64,000 bases of DNA from the NCBI GenBank assembly GCA_964390335.1, contig CAYMHU010000009.1:1-64000 (forward strand), in the 5' to 3' direction. Below the pieces are notes generated by a model. It was not told the origin of the DNA and ran no database searches. It saw only the letters and a list, made by a program, of their open reading frames with translations. Source of the DNA: Granulosicoccus sp964390335. GTDB taxonomy: Bacteria > Pseudomonadota > Gammaproteobacteria > Granulosicoccales > Granulosicoccaceae. Position 1 is the first letter of the stretch, and every line of letters starts with the position of its first letter. Below, one piece after another: positions 1 through 8,486 of this stretch. The translations under genes and the position numbers were made by a program.

Positions 1-1208
1 GTTTCTTTATAAGCTTGATTCTTAACTATGCGCTCGTAATTAAACGGTGTTAAGTCTAGACTTCGATATTCACCATAAACGATAAGTTCAGCAGTACCAC
101 GCCCCATCGCTGGTGACTGTTGCAAGCCATGACCTGAAAAACCGTTTACAAACACAAAATTCTCAACCTCATGATGAGTTCCCAGGATCGCGTTTTGATC
201 GAATGTATTAAACGCATAGTGCCCAACCCAACTGGATGTTAGTTTTATTGCCTCAAACTGCGGAATTCTATTAGCTATGGCTGGCCAGGCTTTCTCAAAC
301 CAAACTGCATCATCAGATACGTAGTCGTCGTAGTCCACTGGATAATCATCATCTGGGGGGCAACCAGCTAAATAGTATCGTCCATCTGTGCGCATGTGTA
401 CGCCGGAAGGGTCGATGGTGAGTGGTAAATCCCGATCTAGCGGTTGCTCTGCATCAAATATAAATGTGTAACGTTTGCGCGGTTCAACCGGGATAGTAAT
501 CCCAGCCATTTGACACGTTAAAATTGCACGTGGGCCAGAGGCATTAACAACGGTGTCACAAGTTATGGTTTCGCCGGATTTCAACGTAACTGACTCTACT
601 TTATTGCCAGCCTTGTTTTTTTGCATGCCGACAACTTCGTTGCTGATGTATTCAGCACCCATTTCTCGGGCTCGACGTTTCCACCAGTCAAAAATAGTGT
701 GGCCATCAAAGTACCCTTCATCAACTAGGTTATGGCTGCCCGCCAAAATGCCATCCAGATTAAAGAATGGGTAGTCAGCGGCAATTTCTTCGGCGCTCAT
801 CAATTTTGTGCCAGCACCACAAGCGATTTGTGTTTGTAAGCTCTGTTGTAATACCTCAACGAATTCGGGATTGTCAGCTAAATACATATAGCCATAGTTT
901 TGAATCGATAACTCAGGAACCCGCTCATCCCCACCGTGAAACTCACGATGGTTTTTAATGAACTCGGCCCCGAACTGAGAGATCCGCACGTTCAATTCGC
1001 TTGAAAACTGTTGTCGAATACAGCTATTGGTGTGAGTGGTTGAGCAAAATTCGTAGGTTGGATCGCGTTCCACCACTAATACTGAACCAGTGAAATCAGG
1101 ATTATTGGACAAAAACCAAGCCACAGAGGATCCGTACATAGCACCGCCGACGATAATAACGTCATAGTGCGACTTTGCTGGAGTGGCTATTATTGGATTC
1201 AGCTTCAT
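1..1208 (-). CDS. FAD-dependent oxidoreductase, DAO family (3' end outside window)
   Basis: The gene reads leftward from an ATG at 1208 and runs off the window without a stop, giving about 402 residues. The N-terminus has a Rossmann FAD-binding motif (VIIVGGAMYGSSVAWFL, about residues 17-33) followed by the acidic strand end VLVVERD. Near the C-terminal end of the visible part is GFSGHGLQQSPAMG, the usual second FAD-contacting segment of the DAO (PF01266) family. Known members oxidise the C-N bond of sarcosine, glycine, D-amino acids or related secondary amines in the cytoplasm and pass electrons to O2 or an electron-transfer partner. I cannot tell which substrate applies here. No signal peptide is visible. 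The following gene is divergent, so no partner subunit is in view. Confidence 0.85.
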   Translation of the reverse strand, partial: MKLNPIIATPAKSHYDVIIVGGAMYGSSVAWFLSNNPDFTGSVLVVERDPTYEFCSTTHTNSCIRQQFSSELNVRISQFGAEFIKNHREFHGGDERVPELSIQNYGYMYLADNPEFVEVLQQSLQTQIACGAGTKLMSAEEIAADYPFFNLDGILAGSHNLVDEGYFDGHTIFDWWKRRAREMGAEYISNEVVGMQKNKAGNKVESVTLKSGETITCDTVVNASGPRAILTCQMAGITIPVEPRKRYTFIFDAEQPLDRDLPLTIDPSGVHMRTDGRYYLAGCPPDDDYPVDYDDYVSDDAVWFEKAWPAIANRIPQFEAIKLTSSWVGHYAFNTFDQNAILGTHHEVENFVFVNGFSGHGLQQSPAMGRGTAELIVYGEYRSLDLTPFNYERIVKNQAYKE

Positions 1209-1386
1209 TATTCAGACATATTTGCAGCAACAAACTGTAGTATAGCGCTAACCATTACACGGCTCAATTGCCGCTGAACTACACATTCAGTCGTCTGGTG
1301 GTTTCTGTTACTAAGTGTCAAATATTCTGTTAAATCGGACAGTTAGCCCTTATCCTTACATTTCTACTACTGTTTAGGATGTATGA

Positions 1387-1878
1387 ATGATTGATCACGA
1401 AAAACGTCGCACACTGACTATTGCGTCCGCAACGATCGTTAGCACAATGCTACCAACGATGGTTCTTGGCAATAACAGTAAAACCAATATCAACAAACGG
1501 GCTCGAAAGTTAAGCCCAGCAGCCGACGAAGATGTCAGCGTTATTGTGTCTAACTTAGGCAAAGGTTCTAAAGTCGTTACGCTCAGAAATAACACTGGCG
1601 AATCGCTAACCGTTAAGCACGTGTATCCAGGCATTGTTGAACACGAGGGAGTAACCATTAATATCAACGAGGCCATTGGTAAAGCTGGCTGCACGTTGCC
1701 CGCAGGCACTTGTAGAATTTTGGCTGTGAACCCCATGAATCAACTACTGGCAAGCGACATCCCAACAGGGATTCGACGCAGCAAACCGTCCAATATCACA
1801 ACACTAAGTTCCAACAAAAATCAACTTGGACACCCAAGCAAAACTCAGTCTAATTGGCAGACTGTCATGTTTGCATAG
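1387..1878 (+). CDS. hypothetical exported protein
   Basis: This is a 163-residue protein I do not recognise. It starts with a charged segment containing a twin arginine (HEKRRTLTIASA) and a hydrophobic stretch to about residue 29 ending near VLG, so export is likely; a Tat route is possible, but the motif is weak. The mature part contains NTGESLTVKHVYPGIV and two cysteines (TLPAGTC region, about residues 104-111) that could form a disulfide. The tail beyond residue 130 is rich in S, N, K and Q and looks disordered. A strong intrinsic terminator follows at 1933-1971, so it is probably transcribed alone. No function is assigned. Confidence 0.6.
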   Translation: MIDHEKRRTLTIASATIVSTMLPTMVLGNNSKTNINKRARKLSPAADEDVSVIVSNLGKGSKVVTLRNNTGESLTVKHVYPGIVEHEGVTININEAIGKAGCTLPAGTCRILAVNPMNQLLASDIPTGIRRSKPSNITTLSSNKNQLGHPSKTQSNWQTVMFA

Positions 1879-1932
1879 TACAGTTGCTCGCTGCAGATGC
1901 TTGAGATTCTCAGCATCTAATCGGAATGAATT

Positions 1933-1971
1933 AAAAAGAGCAAAGCGCATTTGTACTACTTTGCTCTTTTT
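1933..1971 (+). terminator. intrinsic terminator after the 1387-1878 gene
   Basis: A perfect 13-bp inverted repeat (AAAAAGAGCAAAG at 1933-1945 and its complement at 1959-1971) encloses a 13-nt loop. The right arm ends in a T-run, and the A-run on the left arm would let it work on both strands. It lies 55 bp after the stop codon and isolates the small exported gene from the dehalogenase operon. Confidence 0.85.
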
Positions 1972-2058
1972 ACTTCAGCTCTACTCAATTTTATGCTGGC
2001 AATAGACCGAGTTTATTGCCATTATTGACGTACACGACAAACATTGCTTGTTCGCTGT

Positions 2059-5000
2059 ATGCGATTATTCTCTACCAAAAACCGCCCGCTCCACAAAGGG
2101 TCTTATCCCACTGAACGTCTGATCAGACTGAACACCGTTCCAACTTTGACGGATATCGAGCCGACAAAGCCACTTACGCTGCGCGCCCCCGAACACCCGA
2201 CCCGACTCACCAATGCCATGGCCGATTATCAGGCAATGATGGATGTGTTAAGGGTTGGCAAAGCTGCGCAACTGCGCTCCGGCTGCCCAGAGGATGAAAC
2301 TGAACGCAGCCAGCATATAAAAAGTTTTGGCTACTTTAATGATGCCTCTGACGTGGGTATTTGCCGGCTGTCCGATGATGTTATTTTAGATACACCGGTG
2401 CGTAACAAAGATATCGATACGCTAGCCGAGTACATTGAGAACAAACAAACAACAACGCTTGCATCAGGTATTGATGTCATCATGGCTGACCTTCGCGAAT
2501 CCATAAAGGCGTCCGACAACTCAATTAAACACCATACCCATGCCGTGGTTTTTTTATTCGAGTATCCACGTGACCCGCATGATGATGAGCCCGGTAGCGA
2601 CTGGATTACGGACGCGCAACAAGGCAGAGCAGCTTTGCGTGCATCAGAATGCGCAATTGTGTTAGCGCAATATTTCCGGCTATACGGATATGACGCCTGC
2701 GCTCACACAGCAACCAGCAGCGATGTCAATATAAACGCACTCAGCGTTGCTGCCGGACTCACTATTAATAACAATGATAGCCTGGAACATCCGTATATAG
2801 GCACGCGTTTTGGTCTGAGCGCCATAACAACCGATTTTTCCATGCAATGCGATCGTCCATTAGCCGATTGGCAAGCCCAAAACAAACGGCATAGTCATGG
2901 TCTTGGTTGGCAAACTGGTAAATACTCCATAAAGAATGCGCGCAACTATGTACCGTTTGCAAAGCGTCGGTTTATCGATGGCGAACACCCATTTGAAACG
3001 TTAAAAAGAGTAGACACACCGACCACTTATTTAGATGAAGAGCGTATTCCCAGAGTGCCAAAACGTACCGATATGTTTGCGCGATCTTTGTTTGGCGATT
3101 TGGGCAAACATGTTCAAGACAATGCACGCGACGGTCATTATGCACGAAAATCTGCGCCGTCTTATGCGCAACGGCGCGCACTTGGCGCATTAATGTTATT
3201 ACAAGACGGACCGCACGCGGAACACATTCACCCGTCTACTACTGACCCGATAAGCAACGCCAACAATGTAAAAGCAGCCGCTTATTTTCTCGGCTGCGAT
3301 GCCGTTGGAATTTCTCGTTGTCCTGAATGGACATGGTATTCACATAATGCAGCGGGTGTCCCCATCGAGCCTCCTCACGATCAGGCCATTTCAATCATTA
3401 TTGATCAGGGCTATGAAACGATGGAAGGTGCATCCGGTGATGACTGGATATCTGTTGCACAGTCTATGCGAGCGTATCTGCGCTTTTCACTGTTGGGCGG
3501 AGTCATCGCCAATCATATTAGAGCACTTGGTTATCCTGCAAAAGCCCATTCCGTACTCGACGGCGAAGTGCTACAACCGCCATTGCTGTTATTGGCAGGC
3601 CTGGGTGAGGTTTCTCGAATTGGGGAAGTCATATTAAACCCATATCTTGGGCCCAGATTAAAATCTGGTGCGGTAACCACAACCATGCCACTGGCTCACG
3701 ACAAACCCATTGATTTCGGCCTACAAGCCTTTTGCGAAAACTGCAACAAGTGCGCTAGAGAATGCCCATCTGGTGCAATTACCGCTGGTCCCAAACTCAT
3801 GTTTAACGGCTATGAAATTTGGAAATCTGATAGTCAGCGTTGCACCACCTATCGTATCACCACACCAGGCGGTGCCATGTGCGGCCGGTGCATGAAAACC
3901 TGTCCGTGGAATTTAGAAGGCTTGTTTGCGGAAAAGCCGTTTCGATGGGCCGCGATGAAAATTCCGCAAGCGGCGAGAATGTTAGCCAAGCTAGACGATG
4001 CTGTTGGCAACGGCGATTTAAATCCTGTAAAAAAGTGGTGGTGGGATCTCGAATGGCAAACAGACAGCACCTATCAGCCTACCGAACATTCTGTTAATGA
4101 GCGTGGGCTACAAAAGGAGATCAAACTAACGTATGAATCTCAAACCCTTGCTGTTTATCCAGCTAATTTAGCGCCGCAGCCATGGCCATTTCCTTCACCG
4201 ATGGACCGCGAAAAAGGGATCAGTGCTTATGAAGCAATGATAAGTTCGGCAGAATACCGGGATAGACTTTCCAAAGGTGATACAGAAGGATTGACACATG
4301 AATATGCCGTTGAAGGTGATGCACCGGTGCTGCCGGTTATTGTGTCCAAAGTGCAAGACCTAAGCGATAACATCAAATTATATGAGTTAACTGCAGTTAA
4401 CAATGAAGCACTACCAGCCTGGAGCGCAGGTGCGCACATAGACGTTGTAATCGCGCCTGACTATTTCAGACAATACTCGTTATGCGGAAACCCGGCTGAT
4501 CGCACAAAATATGTATTGGCGGTTCAAAAAGAACCAGAAGGAAAAGGCGGTTCACTACTCATGCACCGGATTTTTACTAAAGGCCGCAAGCTATTTATTT
4601 CGAAACCAATCAATCATTTTCCTCTCATTGAAACGGCAGCAAAGTCTGTATTTTTGGGTGGCGGTATTGGCGTAACACCAATGATTGCCATGGCGCATAG
4701 AGCACATGAAAAAAAACTACCATTTGACCTGCATTACTCAGTCACTAGCCGTGAAAACCTTGCATTTGACGCACAACTGAGCGAGGTTGATTGGAGTCAA
4801 CATGTTGAATCTCATATAAGTGATGAAGGCACTCGCCTCGATCTGGCCGCTGTTTTTAAACAAAATCAGACACCCAACACCCATGTATATGCGTGTGGAC
4901 CAGATGCTTATATGCAAGCAGTGACATCGGAAGCGATAAAAGCCAATATACCTGAGGAGAACGTGCACATTGAATACTTCTCGGTACCTGAACAACCCGA

Positions 5001-5277
5001 ATACATTAATAAGCCATTCAAAATAAAGCTACGGTCCACCGGTGAAATTATCGATATTGACGAAGATTCTAATGCAGCCCAAGTGCTACAAGATCGAGGA
5101 TTTCCAATCGATTTAAAGTGTTCAGATGGCTTATGCGGTGTATGCCAATGCGGTTTAATTTCCGGCACTGTTGAACACCGGGATTTTGTGCTATCCAAAA
5201 AACAACAGAACAACACCGTCATTTTGTGCCAATCTAGGGCACTCAATGCTAATGACACCATAGAGATAGATTTATGA
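2059..5277 (+). CDS. self-sufficient reductive dehalogenase-like fusion (RdhA-RdhA-FNR-ferredoxin)
   Basis: About 1072 residues from the ATG at 2059; a TTG at 2044 is the alternative start, and neither has a clear ribosome-binding site. Two RdhA-like halves are visible. Residues ~20-290 carry GYFNDASDVGICR and GSDWITDAQQGRAALRASE; residues ~370-560 carry the matching FLGCDAVGISRCPEW and GDDWISVAQSMRAYLRFS plus AGLGEVSRIGE. Only the second is followed by Fe-S motifs: C559-x2-C562-x2-C565-x3-C569-P and C595-x12-C608-x2-C611-x3-C615-P. The C-terminus is a flavin reductase (RQYSL at 804, GGGIGVTPM at 867, CGPDAY at 946) and a plant-type 2Fe-2S ferredoxin (C1021, C1026, C1029, C1057). This matches the layout known for BhbA of Comamonas, a cytoplasmic cobalamin enzyme that removes aryl bromine using NAD(P)H. 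No Tat signal is present. The substrate is unknown; a brominated or chlorinated phenolic is inferred. Confidence 0.85.
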   Translation: MRLFSTKNRPLHKGSYPTERLIRLNTVPTLTDIEPTKPLTLRAPEHPTRLTNAMADYQAMMDVLRVGKAAQLRSGCPEDETERSQHIKSFGYFNDASDVGICRLSDDVILDTPVRNKDIDTLAEYIENKQTTTLASGIDVIMADLRESIKASDNSIKHHTHAVVFLFEYPRDPHDDEPGSDWITDAQQGRAALRASECAIVLAQYFRLYGYDACAHTATSSDVNINALSVAAGLTINNNDSLEHPYIGTRFGLSAITTDFSMQCDRPLADWQAQNKRHSHGLGWQTGKYSIKNARNYVPFAKRRFIDGEHPFETLKRVDTPTTYLDEERIPRVPKRTDMFARSLFGDLGKHVQDNARDGHYARKSAPSYAQRRALGALMLLQDGPHAEHIHPSTTDPISNANNVKAAAYFLGCDAVGISRCPEWTWYSHNAAGVPIEPPHDQAISIIIDQGYETMEGASGDDWISVAQSMRAYLRFSLLGGVIANHIRALGYPAKAHSVLDGEVLQPPLLLLAGLGEVSRIGEVILNPYLGPRLKSGAVTTTMPLAHDKPIDFGLQAFCENCNKCARECPSGAITAGPKLMFNGYEIWKSDSQRCTTYRITTPGGAMCGRCMKTCPWNLEGLFAEKPFRWAAMKIPQAARMLAKLDDAVGNGDLNPVKKWWWDLEWQTDSTYQPTEHSVNERGLQKEIKLTYESQTLAVYPANLAPQPWPFPSPMDREKGISAYEAMISSAEYRDRLSKGDTEGLTHEYAVEGDAPVLPVIVSKVQDLSDNIKLYELTAVNNEALPAWSAGAHIDVVIAPDYFRQYSLCGNPADRTKYVLAVQKEPEGKGGSLLMHRIFTKGRKLFISKPINHFPLIETAAKSVFLGGGIGVTPMIAMAHRAHEKKLPFDLHYSVTSRENLAFDAQLSEVDWSQHVESHISDEGTRLDLAAVFKQNQTPNTHVYACGPDAYMQAVTSEAIKANIPEENVHIEYFSVPEQPEYINKPFKIKLRSTGEIIDIDEDSNAAQVLQDRGFPIDLKCSDGLCGVCQCGLISGTVEHRDFVLSKKQQNNTVILCQSRALNANDTIEIDL

Positions 5278-6131
5278 GCGATAACGATACCTACCAACCA
5301 CCCAAGGTATGGAAGTGGGATGACCAAGATGGTGGTGATTGGACTAAAATAAACCGCCCCGTATCAGGACCAACACACGATAAAGAACTGCCTGTCGGCT
5401 CACACCCGTTTCAATTGTATTCCTTAGCCACACCCAACGGGCAAAAGGTCACAATCATGTTTGAGGAACTATTGGAAGCCGGCATAACGGAGGCCGAATA
5501 CGATGCGTACTTGATTAAAATACAAGAAGGCGATCAGTTTGGCAGTGGTTTTGTGGAGATCAACCCTAACTCCAAAATCCCTGCATTACTTGATACAAGC
5601 ACATCACCACCAACACGAATTTTTGAATCAGGCTCCATACTGTTGTATTTAGCTGAGCGTTTTAAGCAATTTTTGCCAGAAGATCATCATGCTAAAACCG
5701 AATGTTTAAACTGGTTGTTTTGGCAAATGGGCAGCGCACCTTATTTAGGCGGGGGTTTCGGTCATTTTTATAAATACGCTCCAATCAAAATCGAATATTG
5801 CATTGATCGCTTTACCATGGAGACAAAGCGTCAACTCGATGTGCTTGACAAACAATTAGCCAATAATCGCTATATAGCAGGCAATGACTACACCATTGCA
5901 GATATGGCCATATGGCCGTGGTACGGTCAGGTGGTATTGAACATCGTTTATGAAGCCGCAGAATTTTTAGATGCAGAAAGTTACGCTAACGTTAAACGTT
6001 GGGCAAATGACATTGCATCAAGACCTGCTGTAAAGCGCGGCCGCATTGTCAATAAAAATGCAGGAGCGCCAGAAAAGCAACTGCAAGAACGACATAATGC
6101 GACCGACTTTAACAATAAAACGCTGGACTAA
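5274..6131 (+). CDS. glutathione S-transferase, YghU/nu class
   Basis: This 285-residue protein has a long N-terminal extension (WKWDDQDGGDWTKINRPVSG), then a thioredoxin-like GSH domain with the TPN motif (SLATPNGQKVTIMFEELLEAG) typical of nu-class enzymes such as E. coli YghU and YfcG. SKIPALLD and FESGSILLYLAE supply the cis-proline and the glutathione-carboxylate loop. An all-helical C-terminal domain contains YTIADMAIWPW. Nu-class enzymes bind two glutathiones and show disulfide reductase or peroxidase activity. Its start codon overlaps the stop of the dehalogenase-like gene (ATGA at 5274-5277), so the two are translationally coupled. A role in glutathione-dependent processing of a halogenated or quinonoid intermediate is inferred from that coupling. 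General redox protection is the alternative. Confidence 0.85.
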   Translation: MSDNDTYQPPKVWKWDDQDGGDWTKINRPVSGPTHDKELPVGSHPFQLYSLATPNGQKVTIMFEELLEAGITEAEYDAYLIKIQEGDQFGSGFVEINPNSKIPALLDTSTSPPTRIFESGSILLYLAERFKQFLPEDHHAKTECLNWLFWQMGSAPYLGGGFGHFYKYAPIKIEYCIDRFTMETKRQLDVLDKQLANNRYIAGNDYTIADMAIWPWYGQVVLNIVYEAAEFLDAESYANVKRWANDIASRPAVKRGRIVNKNAGAPEKQLQERHNATDFNNKTLD

Positions 6132-6139
6132 ACATAGAT

Positions 6140-6169
6140 AGTATAGCTTGATGGAAAGCTATACTTTTT
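6140..6169 (+). terminator. intrinsic terminator after the dehalogenase/GST operon
   Basis: A perfect 10-bp stem (AGTATAGCTT at 6140-6149, complement at 6156-6165) has a 6-nt loop and a T5 tail. It starts 8 bp past the GST stop codon. It overlaps the last codons and the stop of the convergent Gfo/Idh gene, so the same DNA is both coding and terminator. Confidence 0.85.
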
Positions 6170-7157
6170 CCCACTTGCCACTGTTACCTGCTTTATAAAT
6201 AGCATCAATTACTTTTTGATTTAACACGGAATCTTCCAAGGTAAAAACCGCTTGTTTTTTACCAGCTACTGCGCGCGCAAAGGCTTCAATTTGATACTGG
6301 TATTGATCTATACCAGTATAACGAAACACTTTTGTCTCGGAATGATCTACGTTATGCACCCTGACCTCATCGCCTTCGTACAAATTAGAATTATACGGTG
6401 CAGTTAATTCGATAAACCCTTTGTCACCGTGGAAAACCATGGTTTGCCTATTGGCTAGTTGGGTCGATAAATAAAAGCTCAACTCGAACGAATCAAATTC
6501 AGCTCTTACACTTGCATAGAAGTCGGTTTTGAATTTTGGATCAAATTCCACTTTAGCCTGTAGCCTTTGTGGCTCTTTTTCAGTGGCGAAGCGCGTAACC
6601 ACTGTTGGGTAAACGCCGATATCCGGGATTACTCCACCACCTAACTCGGGTTGATTACGCATATTATTGGGATCAACGTTAAAATAGGTGAACGATGCAT
6701 CCACGTGTTTCAGATTGCCAATAAAGCCCTTTTTTAATAATTCACGTACTTTTAACCACTGAGGGTGGTACGTCACCATAAATGCTTCTGAAACGAGCAC
6801 ACCATGCTTATCTCGCGCTTTTATAATTTTATTTATTTCTTTGGATTTTAATGCAATGGGTTTTTCACACAGTACGTGCTTTCCCGCCGCAGCCGCCTTA
6901 ACAGACCACTCCACATGCTGAGATGTGGGTAGCGGTATATACACCGCATCTATTTCATCTGATGCCAGCATTTCATCATAACTACCAAACGCATGCGGTA
7001 TTCCAAACTCTGCACCGAATTTACGAGCTCTTTTTATATCGCGTGATGCCACCGCTGTTATGACTGCATTAGAGCTTGCAAGGATTGCCGGCACTACATG
7101 CTCATACGCAATTTTTGCTGTAGATAAAATTCCAAAACGTAGCACTGTTTTCTCCAC
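6159..7157 (-). CDS. Gfo/Idh/MocA-family oxidoreductase
   Basis: A 332-residue NAD(P)-dependent dehydrogenase. The N-terminal Rossmann fold begins LRFGILSTAKIAYEHVVPAI, and the family's EKP motif is in GKHVLCEKPIALKS, about residues 93-106, where the lysine binds substrate and cofactor. The C-terminal alpha/beta domain starts near FMVTYHPQW. The opening LRFGILSTAKIA and the ASFTYF and GGGVIPDIGVYP stretches are like the dihydrodiol/xylose dehydrogenase branch, but the substrate cannot be read from sequence. It lies 34 bp downstream of the ectoine hydrolase-like gene on the same strand, so the two may be co-transcribed. Its 3' end carries the terminator of the convergent operon. Confidence 0.8.
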   Translation of the reverse strand: MEKTVLRFGILSTAKIAYEHVVPAILASSNAVITAVASRDIKRARKFGAEFGIPHAFGSYDEMLASDEIDAVYIPLPTSQHVEWSVKAAAAGKHVLCEKPIALKSKEINKIIKARDKHGVLVSEAFMVTYHPQWLKVRELLKKGFIGNLKHVDASFTYFNVDPNNMRNQPELGGGVIPDIGVYPTVVTRFATEKEPQRLQAKVEFDPKFKTDFYASVRAEFDSFELSFYLSTQLANRQTMVFHGDKGFIELTAPYNSNLYEGDEVRVHNVDHSETKVFRYTGIDQYQYQIEAFARAVAGKKQAVFTLEDSVLNQKVIDAIYKAGNSGKWEKV

Positions 7158-7191
7158 AATAGGTTTTATGTATATAAAAGATTATTGACGA

Positions 7192-8376
7192 CTAGTCCTT
7201 AATCACTAACTCGCGCGGGTATTCGCAAAAGCACGTTGCGGGCCCGTTTTCCCGGATACGAATACTCTCTGTTAATTCCAATCCCCATGTATCCATCCAA
7301 ATTGCGGGCATGAAATGAAAGGTCATGTTTGCTTGTAACACTGTTGTGTCTGATTTTCTAATGGAAGCGGTACGCTCCCCCCAATCTGGCGGGTATGATA
7401 ATCCTATCGAATAACCGCATCTCCCGTCTCTATCAATACCGGCTTTTTCCAGTTCCGCATAGAATGCAGTGGCAATATCTCCGCAGGTATTACCGGGTCG
7501 AGCAACATCAAGCGCCGCTTCAGTTCCTGCCTGCACTACTGCTTCTGCTTGCACAATCGCCTTATGGGGTTTACCTAAAAAAACAGTGCGGCAAAACGGT
7601 ACATGGTATCGTCGGTATACACCGGATAACTCGAAGAATGTGGCCTCACCGGATTGAAACTTTCTGCCATCCCAGGTGAGATGCGCAGCAGACGCATCTA
7701 TGCCGGAAGGCAGCAGCGGAACGATTGCAGAGTAATCGCCCCAATGATCATCGGCTCCCATAATGGCATCTTTGTAGATGTCTGCTACCAATTCATTTTT
7801 TGGTAGTCCGGGCTCTACTCGTTGCATAACACCTTCAATCATTTTTTGCGATATCGCAGCGGCACGCTCCATAAAAATGAGTTCAGCAGTCGATTTGATT
7901 ATGCGTTGCCAATTGACCAATGCGGTTGCATCGACAAAAGACGCCTGCGGCAATGATTCTTTTAAGGTTTCCCAGGCGCGAGCCGTGAAGTAGTAATTCT
8001 CCATCTCCACTCCAATACGCGCTTTGTGATAGCCCAATTCATGTATGAGCTGACTTAAATGCTCCATTGGATGCTTGTCGGTGTTTTGAACGTAGCTATC
8101 CTCATACGGTCTGATGTTGTCAGCAGACATATATACCGTACGAAGTGCACCCTGACCGTCCATAAAGCGTCCCCACCAGATGGGATCTGAGTCATGGGTT
8201 ATCAGCACACCTTGATGTACGTAGAACGACCAACCATCATAGCCGGTCAACCAAGCCATATTGGAAGGGTCTTCTACGAACAGAATGTCGATTTGACTGT
8301 TTAGCATGCTATTACGCACGCGGGTTAGCCGATCACTGTACTCGGTGGCTCTAAAGGGTAAGGATTGAGGGCTCAT
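7192..8376 (-). CDS. doeA: ectoine hydrolase-like protein, M24/creatinase fold
   Basis: 394 residues with an N-terminal creatinase domain and C-terminal pita-bread fold. The signature WLTGYDGWSFYVHQ (residues 42-55) is, to my knowledge, characteristic of ectoine hydrolase (DoeA/EutD), which opens ectoine to N-acetyl-diaminobutyrate in the cytoplasm. The metal-binding aspartates of M24 aminopeptidases are not conserved: in FFELSGVYRRYHVPFCRTV the first position is Glu249. In EutD an equivalent glutamate has been reported to take part in covalent catalysis. The DoeB deacetylase, the diaminobutyrate aminotransferase and an ectoine transporter are not in the window. Another creatinase-like amidinohydrolase is possible, so the symbol is given with moderate confidence. 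Confidence 0.68.
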   Translation of the reverse strand: MSPQSLPFRATEYSDRLTRVRNSMLNSQIDILFVEDPSNMAWLTGYDGWSFYVHQGVLITHDSDPIWWGRFMDGQGALRTVYMSADNIRPYEDSYVQNTDKHPMEHLSQLIHELGYHKARIGVEMENYYFTARAWETLKESLPQASFVDATALVNWQRIIKSTAELIFMERAAAISQKMIEGVMQRVEPGLPKNELVADIYKDAIMGADDHWGDYSAIVPLLPSGIDASAAHLTWDGRKFQSGEATFFELSGVYRRYHVPFCRTVFLGKPHKAIVQAEAVVQAGTEAALDVARPGNTCGDIATAFYAELEKAGIDRDGRCGYSIGLSYPPDWGERTASIRKSDTTVLQANMTFHFMPAIWMDTWGLELTESIRIRENGPATCFCEYPRELVIKD

Positions 8377-8486
8377 TAATGAATCGTATCACACTATTAA
8401 AGCGCTTCTATCGCTATCTAAACACTCAATTTTTAACGCCAAACGGCTACAATAAAAGCACCGAATGAGTATTTGCAAGCCCACCG

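Noticed and set aside
1395..1736. 113-codon minus-strand frame opposite the small exported protein
   Set aside because: It is antisense to a gene with a signal peptide and a matching terminator, and it has no motif or ribosome-binding site.
7395..7679. 94-codon plus-strand frame inside the ectoine hydrolase-like gene
   Set aside because: The opposite strand encodes a full-length recognisable enzyme; this frame has no known motif.
7192..8376. Call as Xaa-Pro aminopeptidase
   Set aside because: The fold is right, but the metal-binding aspartates are replaced and the WLTGYDGWSFYVHQ signature points to ectoine hydrolase-type proteins.
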